Origin: Pseudomonadota bacterium
Lineage (GTDB): Bacteria > Pseudomonadota > Gammaproteobacteria > Steroidobacterales > Steroidobacteraceae
Direction of reading: 5' to 3'
Length of the DNA stretch: 64,000 nt
Assembly (NCBI GenBank): GCA_021826035.1
Contig: JAKBBE010000006.1
Coordinates: 1 to 64,000, forward strand
Numbering within the stretch: the stretch's first letter is position 1; every line of letters begins with the position of its first letter. Position numbers and translations under genes: made by a program. The notes beneath the pieces are model-generated. The model was not told the origin of the DNA, did not search any database, and saw only the letters and a program-made list of their open reading frames with translations. This document shows, piece by piece, positions 43,671 to 51,682 of this stretch.

Positions 43671-44669
43671 TCAGCGGGTCACGTGATCGATGCGGATGTC
43701 GGCCAGTCCGTCGCGCCCGACGCGGTAGCGTGTCTGACCGGACAGGTCGCCGCGACGCTTCAGCGGATCCCCGGTGGGTGCGATTCGCGCGATGACCTCG
43801 ACGCGCTCTCCGGCGCGAAAGACCCGACCCGCCACCATCGCGTCGGTGGGGCGCAGCACGACGGTCTGTGGAAAGTCACTGCGCAGGCGTTTGACCGCCA
43901 GGGGCGTTCCGGGGTGCCGCGGATCGCGCACGAACACGTACAGGGGCGCCGAGTGTGGCGCGGCATGGGCGAGCGCCGGGGCCAACTCCAGTCGCACCCG
44001 GATCACCGCCGTGCCTGCCTGAGATGCTGCCGGGGATGTCGTGCCCAGACGGCGGTCGAGGGCGGCGAGCTGCTGTTTGACGATGTGGCGTACGGTGGGA
44101 GGAGGGGAGCGCGCGAGCACTTGCGTGAAACGGCGGCGCGCCAGCTGCCACTCGCCGCGGTGCAGCGCGACCACCGCACCGTAGAAGAGCGCCTCGGGAT
44201 CCTCCGGGGCGTGCGCGAGCGCGCGTTCGATCAGATCACCGGCGCGTCCCATCAGTGACTTCTGCCGAGTCAGCATCAGCGCCTGCGCCTCCCCGAGCAG
44301 GGCCTGAGTGTTCTGCGGGGACAGTCGCACCGCCTGCCCGTAGGCGTGCGCCGCGAGCGGATACTCTTTCAGAACCTGGTAGGAGCGTCCGAGCATGATC
44401 CAGCCGCCCAGATCATTCGGGTGTGTGCGCAGCCGATTCGCCAGGGTGTCGACCATCGATTGCGGCGAGCGGGTCGGCGCGGAACTGCGCGTCATACCCG
44501 TGCTGAGCGATGCATACAGCAGCGTCGCGCCGATCGCGACGATGGCGATGCAGGCGAATACGACCCACACGATCAGTTTCAGTGCCGGCCGCCTGCGCAG
44601 CCCGTACGTGGCGAGCAGCGCGGTCGCACTCAAGGCGAGCGCCACGGCGAGCAGGACGATCAGGGACAT
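43671..44669 (-). CDS. CcmI/CycH-like cytochrome c biogenesis protein with TPR domain
   Basis: A 332-residue membrane-anchored protein. Two N-terminal helices (LIVLLAVALALSATALLATY and IVWVVFACIAIVAIGATLLY) flank a short loop. TPR repeats follow (PNDLGGWIMLGRSYQVLKEY, AAHAYGQAVRLSPQNTQALL, EALFYGAVVALHRGEW), then a C-terminal beta domain (VIRVRLELAPAL, PLYVFVRDPR, DLSGQTRYRVGR) as in CcmI. CcmI holds apocytochrome c for heme ligation. No other ccm genes are nearby. It sits next to a locus with at least 28 CxxCH sites, so its presence makes functional sense. The ATG at 44669 has AGGAG upstream. Confidence 0.82.
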   Translation of the reverse strand: MSLIVLLAVALALSATALLATYGLRRRPALKLIVWVVFACIAIVAIGATLLYASLSTGMTRSSAPTRSPQSMVDTLANRLRTHPNDLGGWIMLGRSYQVLKEYPLAAHAYGQAVRLSPQNTQALLGEAQALMLTRQKSLMGRAGDLIERALAHAPEDPEALFYGAVVALHRGEWQLARRRFTQVLARSPPPTVRHIVKQQLAALDRRLGTTSPAASQAGTAVIRVRLELAPALAHAAPHSAPLYVFVRDPRHPGTPLAVKRLRSDFPQTVVLRPTDAMVAGRVFRAGERVEVIARIAPTGDPLKRRGDLSGQTRYRVGRDGLADIRIDHVTR

Positions 44670-44831
44670 CGGCGCTCCTGCGGGTGTGGATCGGCGCGGC
44701 ACCGGCCCGTGCGCAGCGCCGGACGGAGGCGTGAGTGTGTCATCACTCGCGGCACACTCCATACGCAAAATTGCCTATTCGCCCGACGGGCCGGATACTG
44801 CGTCGGGCCTCGCGGCGACGGGGGAGCAGGT

Positions 44832-45341
44832 ATGGTCAGTTCAGCTCGGGTGTCGGGTCCGACCGCCCGCACGGCGGCACTGCTCGCGGTGCTGAGCGGC
44901 GGCTGGATCGCCGGCACCGTCGATATCGCCTCGGCGTGTCTGATCAACGCCCTGCCCCCGCGCGTCATTCTGCAGGCCATCGCGAGCGGCGTACTCGGCG
45001 CCGGCGCATTCCATGACGGATTCGCAGCGGCGCTCGCCGGACTGCTGCTGCAATGGGCGATGGCGCTGCTGATCGCGGGCGTCTACGTCGCTGCGCTCTG
45101 GCGCTGGCCACGTCTCGGACGGCATCCGCTCGGCGCGGGCGCGGGCTACGGGATCGTCATTTACGGGGTGATGAACTACGTCGTGGTGCCGCTCTCGGCT
45201 GCGCCATTCGGTCCGCCGACGCTCCCACTGAAGCGGCTCGAGAATCTCCTCGCCATGCTCGTCTTCGGACTGATCGTGGCGATCGCCGCGTGGCGGGCCG
45301 GCGTGGGTGAGAGCGCCCGGCGCGTCGCGCCGGGCACCTGA
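44832..45341 (+). CDS. Uncharacterised four-helix membrane protein
   Basis: A 169-residue protein with about four membrane helices (TAALLAVLSGGWIAGTVDIA, FAAALAGLLLQWAMALLIAG, GAGYGIVIYGVMNYVVVPLS, LLAMLVFGLIVAIAAW). A periplasmic or cytoplasmic loop holds RWPRLGRHPLG. I recognise no catalytic motif. The general look is that of small YagU/DUF1440-like conserved membrane proteins, but this is not firm. GGGGAGCAGG directly precedes the ATG. It stands alone, divergent from the CcmI-like gene and convergent with the YXWGXW-repeat gene. Confidence 0.75.
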   Translation: MVSSARVSGPTARTAALLAVLSGGWIAGTVDIASACLINALPPRVILQAIASGVLGAGAFHDGFAAALAGLLLQWAMALLIAGVYVAALWRWPRLGRHPLGAGAGYGIVIYGVMNYVVVPLSAAPFGPPTLPLKRLENLLAMLVFGLIVAIAAWRAGVGESARRVAPGT

Positions 45342-45350
45342 GGCTCAACG

Positions 45351-46580
45351 CTAGCGCGGTGGCCGGTGAGGTCCCGGATGTCCCTGCGGTGCACGCCGGA
45401 ATTGAGGTGCCGGATGGTATTGCGGGGCAGCCCGGAATTGGGGCGCCGGGCGGTACTGCGGGGCGGGGTGGTACTGGTACTGCGGCGCCGGGTGGTACTG
45501 CGGGGCGGGATGGTACTGGTACCGCGGCGCCGGGTGGTACTGCGGGGCGGGATGGTACTGGTACCGCGGCGCCGGGTGGTACTGCGGGGCGGGATGGTAC
45601 TGGTACCGCGGCGCCGGGCGGTACTGCGGGGCGGGATGGTACTGATACCGCGGTGCGGCTGGCGCGCGATAGCCCCCGGGTCCCGGGTGCGGTATCGCGC
45701 GGGGAACGCCCCAGGGATGCGGCGAGCCGTTGAAGCGGCGCGGTCCAGCTTGAGGCCCCCCGTTGCCGCGGGCGGTCGCCCATGCGGGCCGGTCGGCCGG
45801 ATGGGGAGCGAATCGAGGCTGGGGACCCGGGTGCATCATGGGGCCGCCGGCGGCCCGCGCGGCGAACACGCCGCGGCCATGGAACAGATTCGGTCGCGCC
45901 GTGGCAGCGATGGGCGGCCGCCCGTGATTGAAATTCGCGCGCAGCATGCGGTCCCCGCGCGCCATGAAGACGTGCTGGCGCTGCTGTGAGGTCATCGCGA
46001 AGTGATGCTGGCGCGCCGCGAACAGGTCGCGGTGCGTCGGGTGCGCCATGATCCCATGGGGGCCACCGTTGTAGCTGACGTGATCGAAACGGTGGTGGTA
46101 GAAACCGCGCTGCGGTTCCCGGCGGTAGTAGGCGTCGGCGTCAAATCCCGGTCCGACGCGCAGCACCGCCCGGTTGTAGAAGAAGATTCCGCCCCGCCAG
46201 TAGCCGCCGTCGAAGCCGTCTCCGTCATAGCCGAAGCCGTAGTTGATCCCGCCGTAGAACCCGACCTGTGGCCCCCAGTAGCCGGTATGCCAGAGGAAGT
46301 CACCGCTCTCCCAGCCCCAATAGCCGGGGGTCCACAGCAGCCCGACCTCCGGTGGCAGCACCCAGGTGCCCGGTACCCAGTAATACCCGTACGGGCCCCA
46401 TGCCCAGTACCCCGGGACCCAGATGAATCCGGGCTGCGGGCAGGGCGGCTGGACGTAGATTGGCAGCGGCGGTGGGGGAACATTCACCGACACGCCGATG
46501 AAGACGCCCGCCGAAGCAGCCACCGGCAGGACCGCCAGCAGCAGCGCCGGCAGAAGGTGACCGAGAAATCGGGTGCGCAT
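45351..46580 (-). CDS. Secreted YXWGXW-repeat protein with a Pro/His/Tyr-rich repetitive C-terminus
   Basis: A 409-residue exported protein. The signal peptide is MRTRFLGHLLPALLLAVLPV, ending near ASAG. Residues about 50-110 contain tandem aromatic repeats of the YXWGXW type (GYWAWGPYGYYW, GYWGWESGDFLW, HTGYWGPQVGFYGG). The middle is His/Arg/Gly rich. The last 115 residues are a low-complexity array of YQYHPAPQY and YHPAPRYQ units encoded by the 42-bp repeat. Such proteins are common in beta- and gammaproteobacteria and their function is unknown; envelope or metal interaction (many His) is only a guess. The start at 46580 gives a clean signal peptide. The frame continues upstream without support. 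Confidence 0.85.
   Translation of the reverse strand: MRTRFLGHLLPALLLAVLPVAASAGVFIGVSVNVPPPPLPIYVQPPCPQPGFIWVPGYWAWGPYGYYWVPGTWVLPPEVGLLWTPGYWGWESGDFLWHTGYWGPQVGFYGGINYGFGYDGDGFDGGYWRGGIFFYNRAVLRVGPGFDADAYYRREPQRGFYHHRFDHVSYNGGPHGIMAHPTHRDLFAARQHHFAMTSQQRQHVFMARGDRMLRANFNHGRPPIAATARPNLFHGRGVFAARAAGGPMMHPGPQPRFAPHPADRPAWATARGNGGPQAGPRRFNGSPHPWGVPRAIPHPGPGGYRAPAAPRYQYHPAPQYRPAPRYQYHPAPQYHPAPRYQYHPAPQYHPAPRYQYHPAPQYHPAPQYQYHPAPQYRPAPQFRAAPQYHPAPQFRRAPQGHPGPHRPPR
45442..45651 (-). repeat. Five tandem 42-bp units inside the YXWGXW-protein gene
   Basis: Units begin at 45442, 45484, 45526, 45568 and 45610 with exact 42-base spacing and only scattered substitutions. Each encodes 14 residues built from YQYHPAP and QYHPAPR. 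Being a multiple of three, copy changes keep the frame. Confidence 0.93.
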
Positions 46581-46803
46581 GGGGTTCTCCGCAGGGTACT
46601 CTTTAAACAAGAGACTGAGGCGCTGCGACTGAACGGTTGCTGAATTCCTCGCGGCGCCCAATCGGCTGAGAAATTGCCGCCTCTGGCAGCCAAAACGTGC
46701 GATCTGCTGGCCCGTTGACGGGTTCTGGGCGGTGGCGGGCGAGGTGCCTTGCGCCGGCCCGCTTGGTACGATGCGCGCCCCCTGGCAGTTCAATCGAGCT
46801 CTC

Positions 46804-48204
46804 ATGACGGTCGTTACCCGATTTGCGCCCAGCCCCACCGGGATGCTCCACGTGGGCGGCGTGCGCACCGCGCTCTACAGCTGGCTCTATGCCCGGCGGA
46901 TGGGCGGGACATTCATCCTGCGGGTGGAAGACACCGATCGTGAACGCTCGACCGAGGAGGCCGTGCGGGTCATTCTCGATGGGATGGCCTGGCTCGGGCT
47001 CGCGGCCGACCAGGGCCCGTTTTACCAGACGCAGCGCTTCGACCGGTATCGCGCCGTCATCGCGCAGATGCTCACGGCCGGGCAGGCCTATCACTGCTAC
47101 TGCACCAAAGAGGAGCTCGAGGCGGTGCGGGCCGAGCAGATGGCGCGTAAGGAGAAGCCGCGCTACCCGGGGACCTGCCGGCACGGGCGCGAGCCGCGTC
47201 CGGGCGTGCAGCCCGTGGTGCGGTTCCGCAACCCCTCCGAGGGGGCGGTGGTGGTCGAGGACTTGGTGCACGGCTCGGTGACGTTCCAGAACACCGAGCT
47301 CGACGATCTGATCATTGCCCGCTCGGATGGCACCCCGACCTACAATTTCTGTGTCGTCGTCGATGACATGGACATGGGCGTCACGCACGTCATCCGCGGC
47401 GATGATCATCTGAACAATACCCCGCGGCAGATGAACATGCTGCTCGCGCTCGGCGCCGCGCCGCCGACCTATGCGCACGTGCCGATGATCCTCGGTCCCG
47501 ACGGTGCGAAGCTCTCCAAGCGCCACGGCGCGGTGAGCGTGCTGCAGTACGAGGAGGAGGGCTATCTGCCCGATGCGCTGCTGAATTACCTGGTGCGCCT
47601 CGGCTGGGCGCACGGTGATCAGGAAGTCTTCACGCGCGAGGAGATGATTGCGGCCTTCGACATCAAGGACGTCAATAAGGCCGCCTCGGCGTTCAATCCC
47701 GAGAAACTGCTGTGGCTGAATCAGCAGCACATGATGCGCGCCGCGCCGGCGGCACTGGTCCCGCATCTGCGCGCGCAGCTGCGCCGGATCGGCCTCGACA
47801 GCGACGATCAGCCGTTTCTCGAGGGCATCATCCTGGCGCAGCGCGAGCGCGCCAAGACGATGAAGGAGATGGCGCTGAACAGTCGGTTCTTCTTCGTCGA
47901 GCGCGTCGAGATCGATCCGAAGGCGGCGGCCAAGCACCTGGCCGGCGGTGGACGGGACCTGCTCGCAAAGGTACGCGAGGGGCTTGCCGCCTTACCGCAA
48001 TGGACTGCCGAAGGCGTGCACGGGGTGCTCAACGATCTAGCGGCGGCACTCGGGGCCGGCCTGGGCAAGGTGGCGCAGCCACTGCGCGTGGCCGTCACCG
48101 GAACTGCCGTGTCTCCGCCGATCGACGTCACCCTCGCGCTGCTGGGGCGTGAGCGGACCCTGGCCCGGATCGAGGCCGCCTTGAGCAGGTCCGACGGGGA
48201 TTGA
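46804..48204 (+). CDS. gltX: Glutamyl-tRNA synthetase
   Basis: A 466-residue class I synthetase that charges tRNA-Glu. The HIGH region reads RFAPSPTGMLHVGGVRTAL (residues 6-24). The KMSKS region is GAKLSKRHGAVSVLQY (about 238-253). ILRVEDTDRERS, the zinc-type segment YHCYCTKEELEAVR with TCRHGRE, and DGTPTYNFCVVVDDMDMG support full-length bacterial GluRS rather than the shorter Glu-Q-RS. The start at 46804 gives the expected MTVVTRFAPSP; the ribosome-binding site is weak. It is followed by tRNA-Ala, a common proteobacterial arrangement in which gltX lies next to tRNA genes. Confidence 0.97.
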   Translation: MTVVTRFAPSPTGMLHVGGVRTALYSWLYARRMGGTFILRVEDTDRERSTEEAVRVILDGMAWLGLAADQGPFYQTQRFDRYRAVIAQMLTAGQAYHCYCTKEELEAVRAEQMARKEKPRYPGTCRHGREPRPGVQPVVRFRNPSEGAVVVEDLVHGSVTFQNTELDDLIIARSDGTPTYNFCVVVDDMDMGVTHVIRGDDHLNNTPRQMNMLLALGAAPPTYAHVPMILGPDGAKLSKRHGAVSVLQYEEEGYLPDALLNYLVRLGWAHGDQEVFTREEMIAAFDIKDVNKAASAFNPEKLLWLNQQHMMRAAPAALVPHLRAQLRRIGLDSDDQPFLEGIILAQRERAKTMKEMALNSRFFFVERVEIDPKAAAKHLAGGGRDLLAKVREGLAALPQWTAEGVHGVLNDLAAALGAGLGKVAQPLRVAVTGTAVSPPIDVTLALLGRERTLARIEAALSRSDGD

Positions 48205-48250
48205 TCATCACCGTGACGGTGCGGGATGCTGCGCTCTGGGGTGATTTTAC

Positions 48251-48279
48251 TTGACAGCGCCGCGGGGCTTCCGTACCTT
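48251..48279 (+). promoter_or_regulatory. Sigma70 promoter of tRNA-Ala
   Basis: A perfect TTGACA at 48251-48256 is spaced 17 bases from TACCTT at 48274-48279. The tRNA begins 17 bases after the -10, so transcription should start about 10 bases upstream of the mature tRNA. Confidence 0.8.
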
Positions 48280-48296
48280 CGCGGCCCACTCTGCGT

Positions 48297-48372
<76 letters not shown>

Positions 48373-48462
48373 ATCCTTCCCGCGCTTACCTAGACCCGCT
48401 TTGGTCCCGTCCTTGGGCCTACGGGAAGTTTCATTTGCGATCGTGTGCTGATGGATCGGTCA

Positions 48463-48486
48463 GCGCCCGCGGTTGGTCGCGGGCGC
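48463..48486 (+). terminator. Hairpin just inside the island, possible terminator of the tRNA transcript
   Basis: GCGCCCGCG (48463-48471) and CGCGGGCGC (48478-48486) form a perfect 9-bp stem with a 6-base loop followed by TTCCCTTTC. The T run is poor, so termination would be modest. Confidence 0.45.
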
Positions 48487-48504
48487 TTCCCTTTCAGGTT
48501 GCGA

Positions 48505-48654
48505 TTACTTCCGGCGCTTACGGCGCATCGGGTTGCGCAAACGGATAGGCCAAGCGCGCAGGCCATGGGCCCGTGCGTCGTCCACCTTCCCGTTCTTGCG
48601 AACGATGTACCGCCGGAAGATCACGCCGCCAGGACGCTTCGTAAAAGTCGTCAT
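48505..48654 (-). CDS. Small basic hypothetical protein with a perfect Shine-Dalgarno
   Basis: A 49-residue, strongly basic protein beginning MTTFTKRPGGVIFRRYIV and ending PMRRKRRK. AAGGAGGT lies six bases before the ATG, the best ribosome-binding site in the island, which is why I accept so short a gene and reject the longer frame upstream. No family is recognised. The charge suggests nucleic-acid binding, but that is a guess. It is the first island gene after the tRNA, transcribed toward the tRNA. Confidence 0.6.
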   Translation of the reverse strand: MTTFTKRPGGVIFRRYIVRKNGKVDDARAHGLRAWPIRLRNPMRRKRRK

Positions 48655-48878
48655 TGGCGTACCTCCTTGCCCCGTACGGACGGGGTCTGGCAAAGGAGAA
48701 CTCGGGGAACGCCAGTTGCGACACACAGCTCACTTGGAAGCCGCCTAAACCCGAGGGGTTTATTGGCGATCTTTTTCCTAGTAGGATGATTAGTGATGCT
48801 AATACCGCTGTAGCCGCAGGCACCCATTCGGTCCCCTGACCTTATGGGTCTGGTCCTGTGGATGACGCGGGAACTCGA

Positions 48879-48912
48879 TGGGCCGCCAGACCAACCTGGT
48901 GGCCCATTTTTA
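48879..48912 (+). terminator. Rho-independent terminator
   Basis: TGGGCCGCCAG (48879-48889) pairs with CTGGTGGCCCA (48896-48906) with a single G-T pair, a 6-base loop and a following TTTTTA. It would stop rightward transcription entering the island from the tRNA side. Confidence 0.75.
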
Positions 48913-48926
48913 TTTCCGCGCCAGAT

Positions 48927-49577
48927 TTAGTTGTCCGTATTATGGGCGGGCACCTCCTGCTTGCGCGACTGATCAGGGTCTGTATCTTCTGGTTCTGCGG
49001 TAGACCGCTGACGTTCGCTCCAGAGTGAGAAGGTGCGAAGCGCCCATCCCTGGGAAGTGCTGACGAATCGGTCGTCGTTACTGAGGTGGGCGCTTAAATT
49101 ATTAACCGGGTGTTTGCCTGGAACCGCGACGCCCGCTTCTAGCAGGGCACGATAAATCTCTACTGTCCTTACCGGCTGCCCCGCCTCTTCAAGAAGCTCG
49201 TGCGCCGCTGCCGCAATCCCTTTCTGTTGGCGCCGCGTTCTTAGGAACGGTGGAATTTCATCATCAATGGGGCGGTGGTGGCTGTTCGTCGGGGCGTCAT
49301 CATTTGAGAAATGGCCACTCTGGTAGATGGTGAATTTCTGACCGGGTATTGGCTGCGCGACTAAATAAGCGCGGTTCGACAGCCGACGTCCATTGGGCTG
49401 CTCATGTTTTACGTAGCTCGCCGTGCGAACGATGGGGCCACCTTCTGCGGCTTCCGCCATTCTTGCCATGCGCGGGAAAATCAGGCCATCAAGCGCATCC
49501 AGCTCCGATGTCAGCTGGTTAATGCGCTCTTTGAGCGCCTGCCTGCGCCGGATCAGTTCGGTCAGTGGCGCGCTCAT
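48927..49577 (-). CDS. HARE-HTH domain protein with N-terminal coiled coil
   Basis: A 216-residue protein. Residues about 1-40 form a coiled coil (LTELIRRRQALKERINQLTS). Residues about 118-178 match the HARE-HTH winged-helix fold (HB1, ASXL, restriction endonuclease): GIAAAAHELLEEAGQPVRTV, then EIYRALLEAGVAVPG and NNLSAHLSNDDRFVS. In bacteria this domain is found on restriction, replication and RNA-polymerase delta-like proteins and probably binds DNA. The tail is polar and Glu/Asp rich. The middle and tail lack any nuclease motif I can recognise, so it may be a DNA-binding partner or regulator. AGGAG precedes the ATG. It is controlled from the AT-rich region at 49600-49680. Confidence 0.75.
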   Translation of the reverse strand: MSAPLTELIRRRQALKERINQLTSELDALDGLIFPRMARMAEAAEGGPIVRTASYVKHEQPNGRRLSNRAYLVAQPIPGQKFTIYQSGHFSNDDAPTNSHHRPIDDEIPPFLRTRRQQKGIAAAAHELLEEAGQPVRTVEIYRALLEAGVAVPGKHPVNNLSAHLSNDDRFVSTSQGWALRTFSLWSERQRSTAEPEDTDPDQSRKQEVPAHNTDN

Positions 49578-49822
49578 ATGGGACTCCTGCTCATAAAATT
49601 GAATTTACACGCGTCCCACGTTTTTTACAAGACGAAAAGCTTGTATCTTGTATATTGACGTTGTAACTAATTCATGATAAAAGACCAAGTCACCGTCCCG
49701 GCTTAGCGTGCATTAATAGATATTCAAAAGCGGCAAGCCAGGCAACGTGATCGTGTCATGCTCATTTAATCGTGATCCCAAGTGGCAAATTCGCGCCAAG
49801 ACGCATAATTAAGGGTTCAACG
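49578..49822. promoter_or_regulatory. AT-rich divergent control region with CTTGTA repeats
   Basis: This is the lowest-GC stretch of the window. TACAAG (49626-49631) and CTTGTA (49640-49645) form an inverted repeat, and CTTGTAT is tandemly duplicated at 49640-49653. These sit 50-80 bases upstream of the HARE-HTH start and are good candidates for an operator. Rightward promoters for the membrane-protein genes should also lie here, but I cannot place one reliably. Confidence 0.5.
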
Positions 49823-49912
49823 ATGCCACATTCTAAGCCCGCACTATTGGAGCGATGCCGCACCACCAGCGCCACTCCCCTTCGTTTTGATGAGTTCACG
49901 GCTCGCGAGTAA
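49823..49912 (+). CDS. Possible 29-residue leader peptide
   Basis: A 30-codon frame begins with ATG seven bases after AAGGG and ends TAA two bases before the next gene start. The product starts MPHSKPALLERC. The tight spacing to 49915 suggests translational coupling, which is the only support. It may be spurious. Confidence 0.3.
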   Translation: MPHSKPALLERCRTTSATPLRFDEFTARE

Positions 49913-49914
49913 GT

Positions 49915-50481
49915 ATGGAAATGAGCGGCATGGATAAGCGCCTCCCGGAGCTTAGTCAGCGGGAATTCAGGACGAGCCTGCTCGCAGGGCGCGTCATGGC
50001 GGCAGCCGCCGAATCCGTAAGTCGCATGGCAGACGGCTTCTCCAACTGGATGCTGGGCGGCTTCGGTGCCGTGCTGGCGCTGCTCTTGGCTAACGTGGAC
50101 AGGCTCTCATCGATCATTACGGTGGCCACGCTGCGACGGGCAGGTCTGATCTACGTCGTGGCGGCCGCCCTCGGCGTCGCCGAGAAGATCATGGCTCTGT
50201 GGTGCGGTGGTGCCGCCAAAGGCGCGGCAACCGGAGCACAACTCACGAAAGACTTCGACCAGGTCGACCTCGACCTTTCCCTCTACATCAACACCACTGA
50301 GCGTGGGCTGCTCCGTATCTGGCGCTGGCTCTTCAAAAGGGCTCTCGCGGCTCTAGCGAACGGCGACATCACGTACATCGAGCGCACTGCACTCAAGACA
50401 GCGCAGTGGCAAGTCGTCGTCGTAGCGCTCGAAGCGGTCCTGGTAGTCATCGCTGCGACCGTACTCGTCTCATCCTTATAA
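49915..50481 (+). CDS. Uncharacterised membrane protein
   Basis: A 188-residue protein with an N-terminal soluble segment, two adjacent membrane helices (MLGGFGAVLALLLANVD and AGLIYVVAAALGVAEKIMAL), an amphipathic middle (TKDFDQVDLDLSLYINTTE) and a C-terminal helix (WQVVVVALEAVLVVIAATVL). No family motif is recognised. Two- or three-helix cargo proteins of this kind occur in mobile islands, sometimes as effectors of defence or toxin modules, but no partner is evident. The start at 49915 has no clear Shine-Dalgarno; internal ATG at 49924 or 49930 could serve. Confidence 0.65.
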   Translation: MEMSGMDKRLPELSQREFRTSLLAGRVMAAAAESVSRMADGFSNWMLGGFGAVLALLLANVDRLSSIITVATLRRAGLIYVVAAALGVAEKIMALWCGGAAKGAATGAQLTKDFDQVDLDLSLYINTTERGLLRIWRWLFKRALAALANGDITYIERTALKTAQWQVVVVALEAVLVVIAATVLVSSL

Positions 50482-50540
50482 ATGTTCAGAGGCATCTTCC
50501 GCGCCGGTATTCGTTCCGCGCGGACTGAGGGGATGCAGCC

Positions 50541-50708
50541 ATGATCAGGTACTACGTTCACTACCAGCGAGCCGTGAGCGACGCGCGGTCGTCCGTCGTC
50601 GGTGGGGACCGCTTCCAGTTCGACGGGACGGACGAGAACGGCCTCGCGCTCGTCCCCAACGCCGGAGACTACGTCTTCATCCCCGGTCGGCTGGTCGCTT
50701 TTCACTAG
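50541..50708 (+). CDS. Small hypothetical protein
   Basis: A 55-residue acidic-to-neutral protein starting MIRYYVHYQRAV and ending PGRLVAFH. GAGGGG lies about 8 bases before the ATG, and the gene is 12 bases upstream of the GIY-YIG gene, suggesting one transcript. The composition (VGGDRFQFDGTDENG, VPNAGDYVFIPG) looks like a compact beta-rich domain. No family is recognised. Confidence 0.6.
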   Translation: MIRYYVHYQRAVSDARSSVVGGDRFQFDGTDENGLALVPNAGDYVFIPGRLVAFH

Positions 50709-50720
50709 CAGGAGAACAGT

Positions 50721-51101
50721 ATGGCCGAAGGGGGGCAGTTGCAGCAGCTCGCCAACTACGGGTTCCGTTCAGTAGGCGTGTGGCGCACGCCAGAATGCCG
50801 CGTACATCACCCATCGTGGCTGCACGGGAGACCCGGAATATATGCGTTCGTGGTTAGCGGCGAAGTGCGCTACGTGGGTAAGGCTGGACGGCTACACCGG
50901 CGCCTTCGTCGTTACAGCAATCGCTGCTTCGGGAAGCCGGGTGGGTCGGAACTACGACACTGTCATCGTGAGATCGTTTTGTCTGTCCGCTCCAGCGAAA
51001 TCGTCCACGTTTACGCAATGCTGGATGATGGGAGAGAGTCGCTCGCGCAGCAGGAACGGAAGTTCATCGACGAATTTAAGCCGGCATGGAATCAGAAGTG
51101 A
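50721..51101 (+). CDS. GIY-YIG nuclease-fold protein
   Basis: A 126-residue protein. The GIY-YIG pattern is GIYAFVVSGEVRYVGKAGRL (about residues 39-58), with the second tyrosine in RYVGKA, Arg in RRLRRYS, and a terminal LAQQERKFIDEFKPAWNQK supplying the catalytic Glu and Asn. Stand-alone GIY-YIG proteins of this size cut DNA in homing, repair or phage-defence settings. Catalytic residues appear intact. GCAGGAG precedes the ATG. It follows the 55-residue gene and lies among island cargo, so a role in the element's biology or in restriction of other DNA is possible. Confidence 0.82.
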   Translation: MAEGGQLQQLANYGFRSVGVWRTPECRVHHPSWLHGRPGIYAFVVSGEVRYVGKAGRLHRRLRRYSNRCFGKPGGSELRHCHREIVLSVRSSEIVHVYAMLDDGRESLAQQERKFIDEFKPAWNQK

Positions 51102-51360
51102 CCGCCGCACAGTTGCGCTCGGCTTGCAGAGCGGTTCCGGCGTAAGTCTGATCTCCAGCGCGCCGCAAGCGAGGGTGTGGTATGCAGCCAAATTGGAGCG
51201 GTGTACGTCCGGCCGTACGCGTATGAAAGTAGCCACACGCCGAGGGCATTTCCGTTGAGTGCGCCGCGTGCTGGAATCCCTGTCTCGTTAGCACTCGCAT
51301 AGCATCCCGCTGGTGTTGGAGGTAGAGTTGCGCCACGAACACGCTACCCCGAGGGACTCC

Positions 51361-51639
51361 GTGCGGTCGCTGATATTCATCGCTGCTCTTGCGCTCGCCG
51401 GATGCGCGACGTCTTCGCAACGATCGAGGCCAACCGATCCGGAGGCCGCCTGCGTCTATTACGCGAAGGAGCTTCTCGCCGGGGCGGTGGTCGAACTCGA
51501 AAACTCCAGAAGGCCAATCACTCGCTCTGCTATTGCGGCGGACCACAGCGTCATCCTCTTCGGACTCGACCGGAAGGGGTGCCGCCCCGCGCGCCATTAC
51601 CTCGACCTCGTCACGGCGCAATCCCCTGCGAGTCCCTAG
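51361..51639 (+). CDS. Small predicted lipoprotein
   Basis: A 92-residue protein whose N-terminus after the GTG at 51361 is a compact lipoprotein signal (RSLIFIAALALAGC, lipobox ALAGC). The mature part is polar (CVYYAKELLAGAVVELENSR). GAGGG five bases upstream decides the start over frames beginning at 51313. No family is recognised. It is probably anchored at the outer membrane. Confidence 0.6.
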   Translation: MRSLIFIAALALAGCATSSQRSRPTDPEAACVYYAKELLAGAVVELENSRRPITRSAIAADHSVILFGLDRKGCRPARHYLDLVTAQSPASP

Positions 51640-51682
51640 CACTCGTCTACGGAGCGGCCGGGGAAGTCTCGTCTGAACGCTT

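Noticed and set aside
45442..45651. Regular 42-base repeats suggesting CRISPR
   Set aside because: Units are contiguous, in frame and protein-coding; there are no unique spacers and no cas genes.
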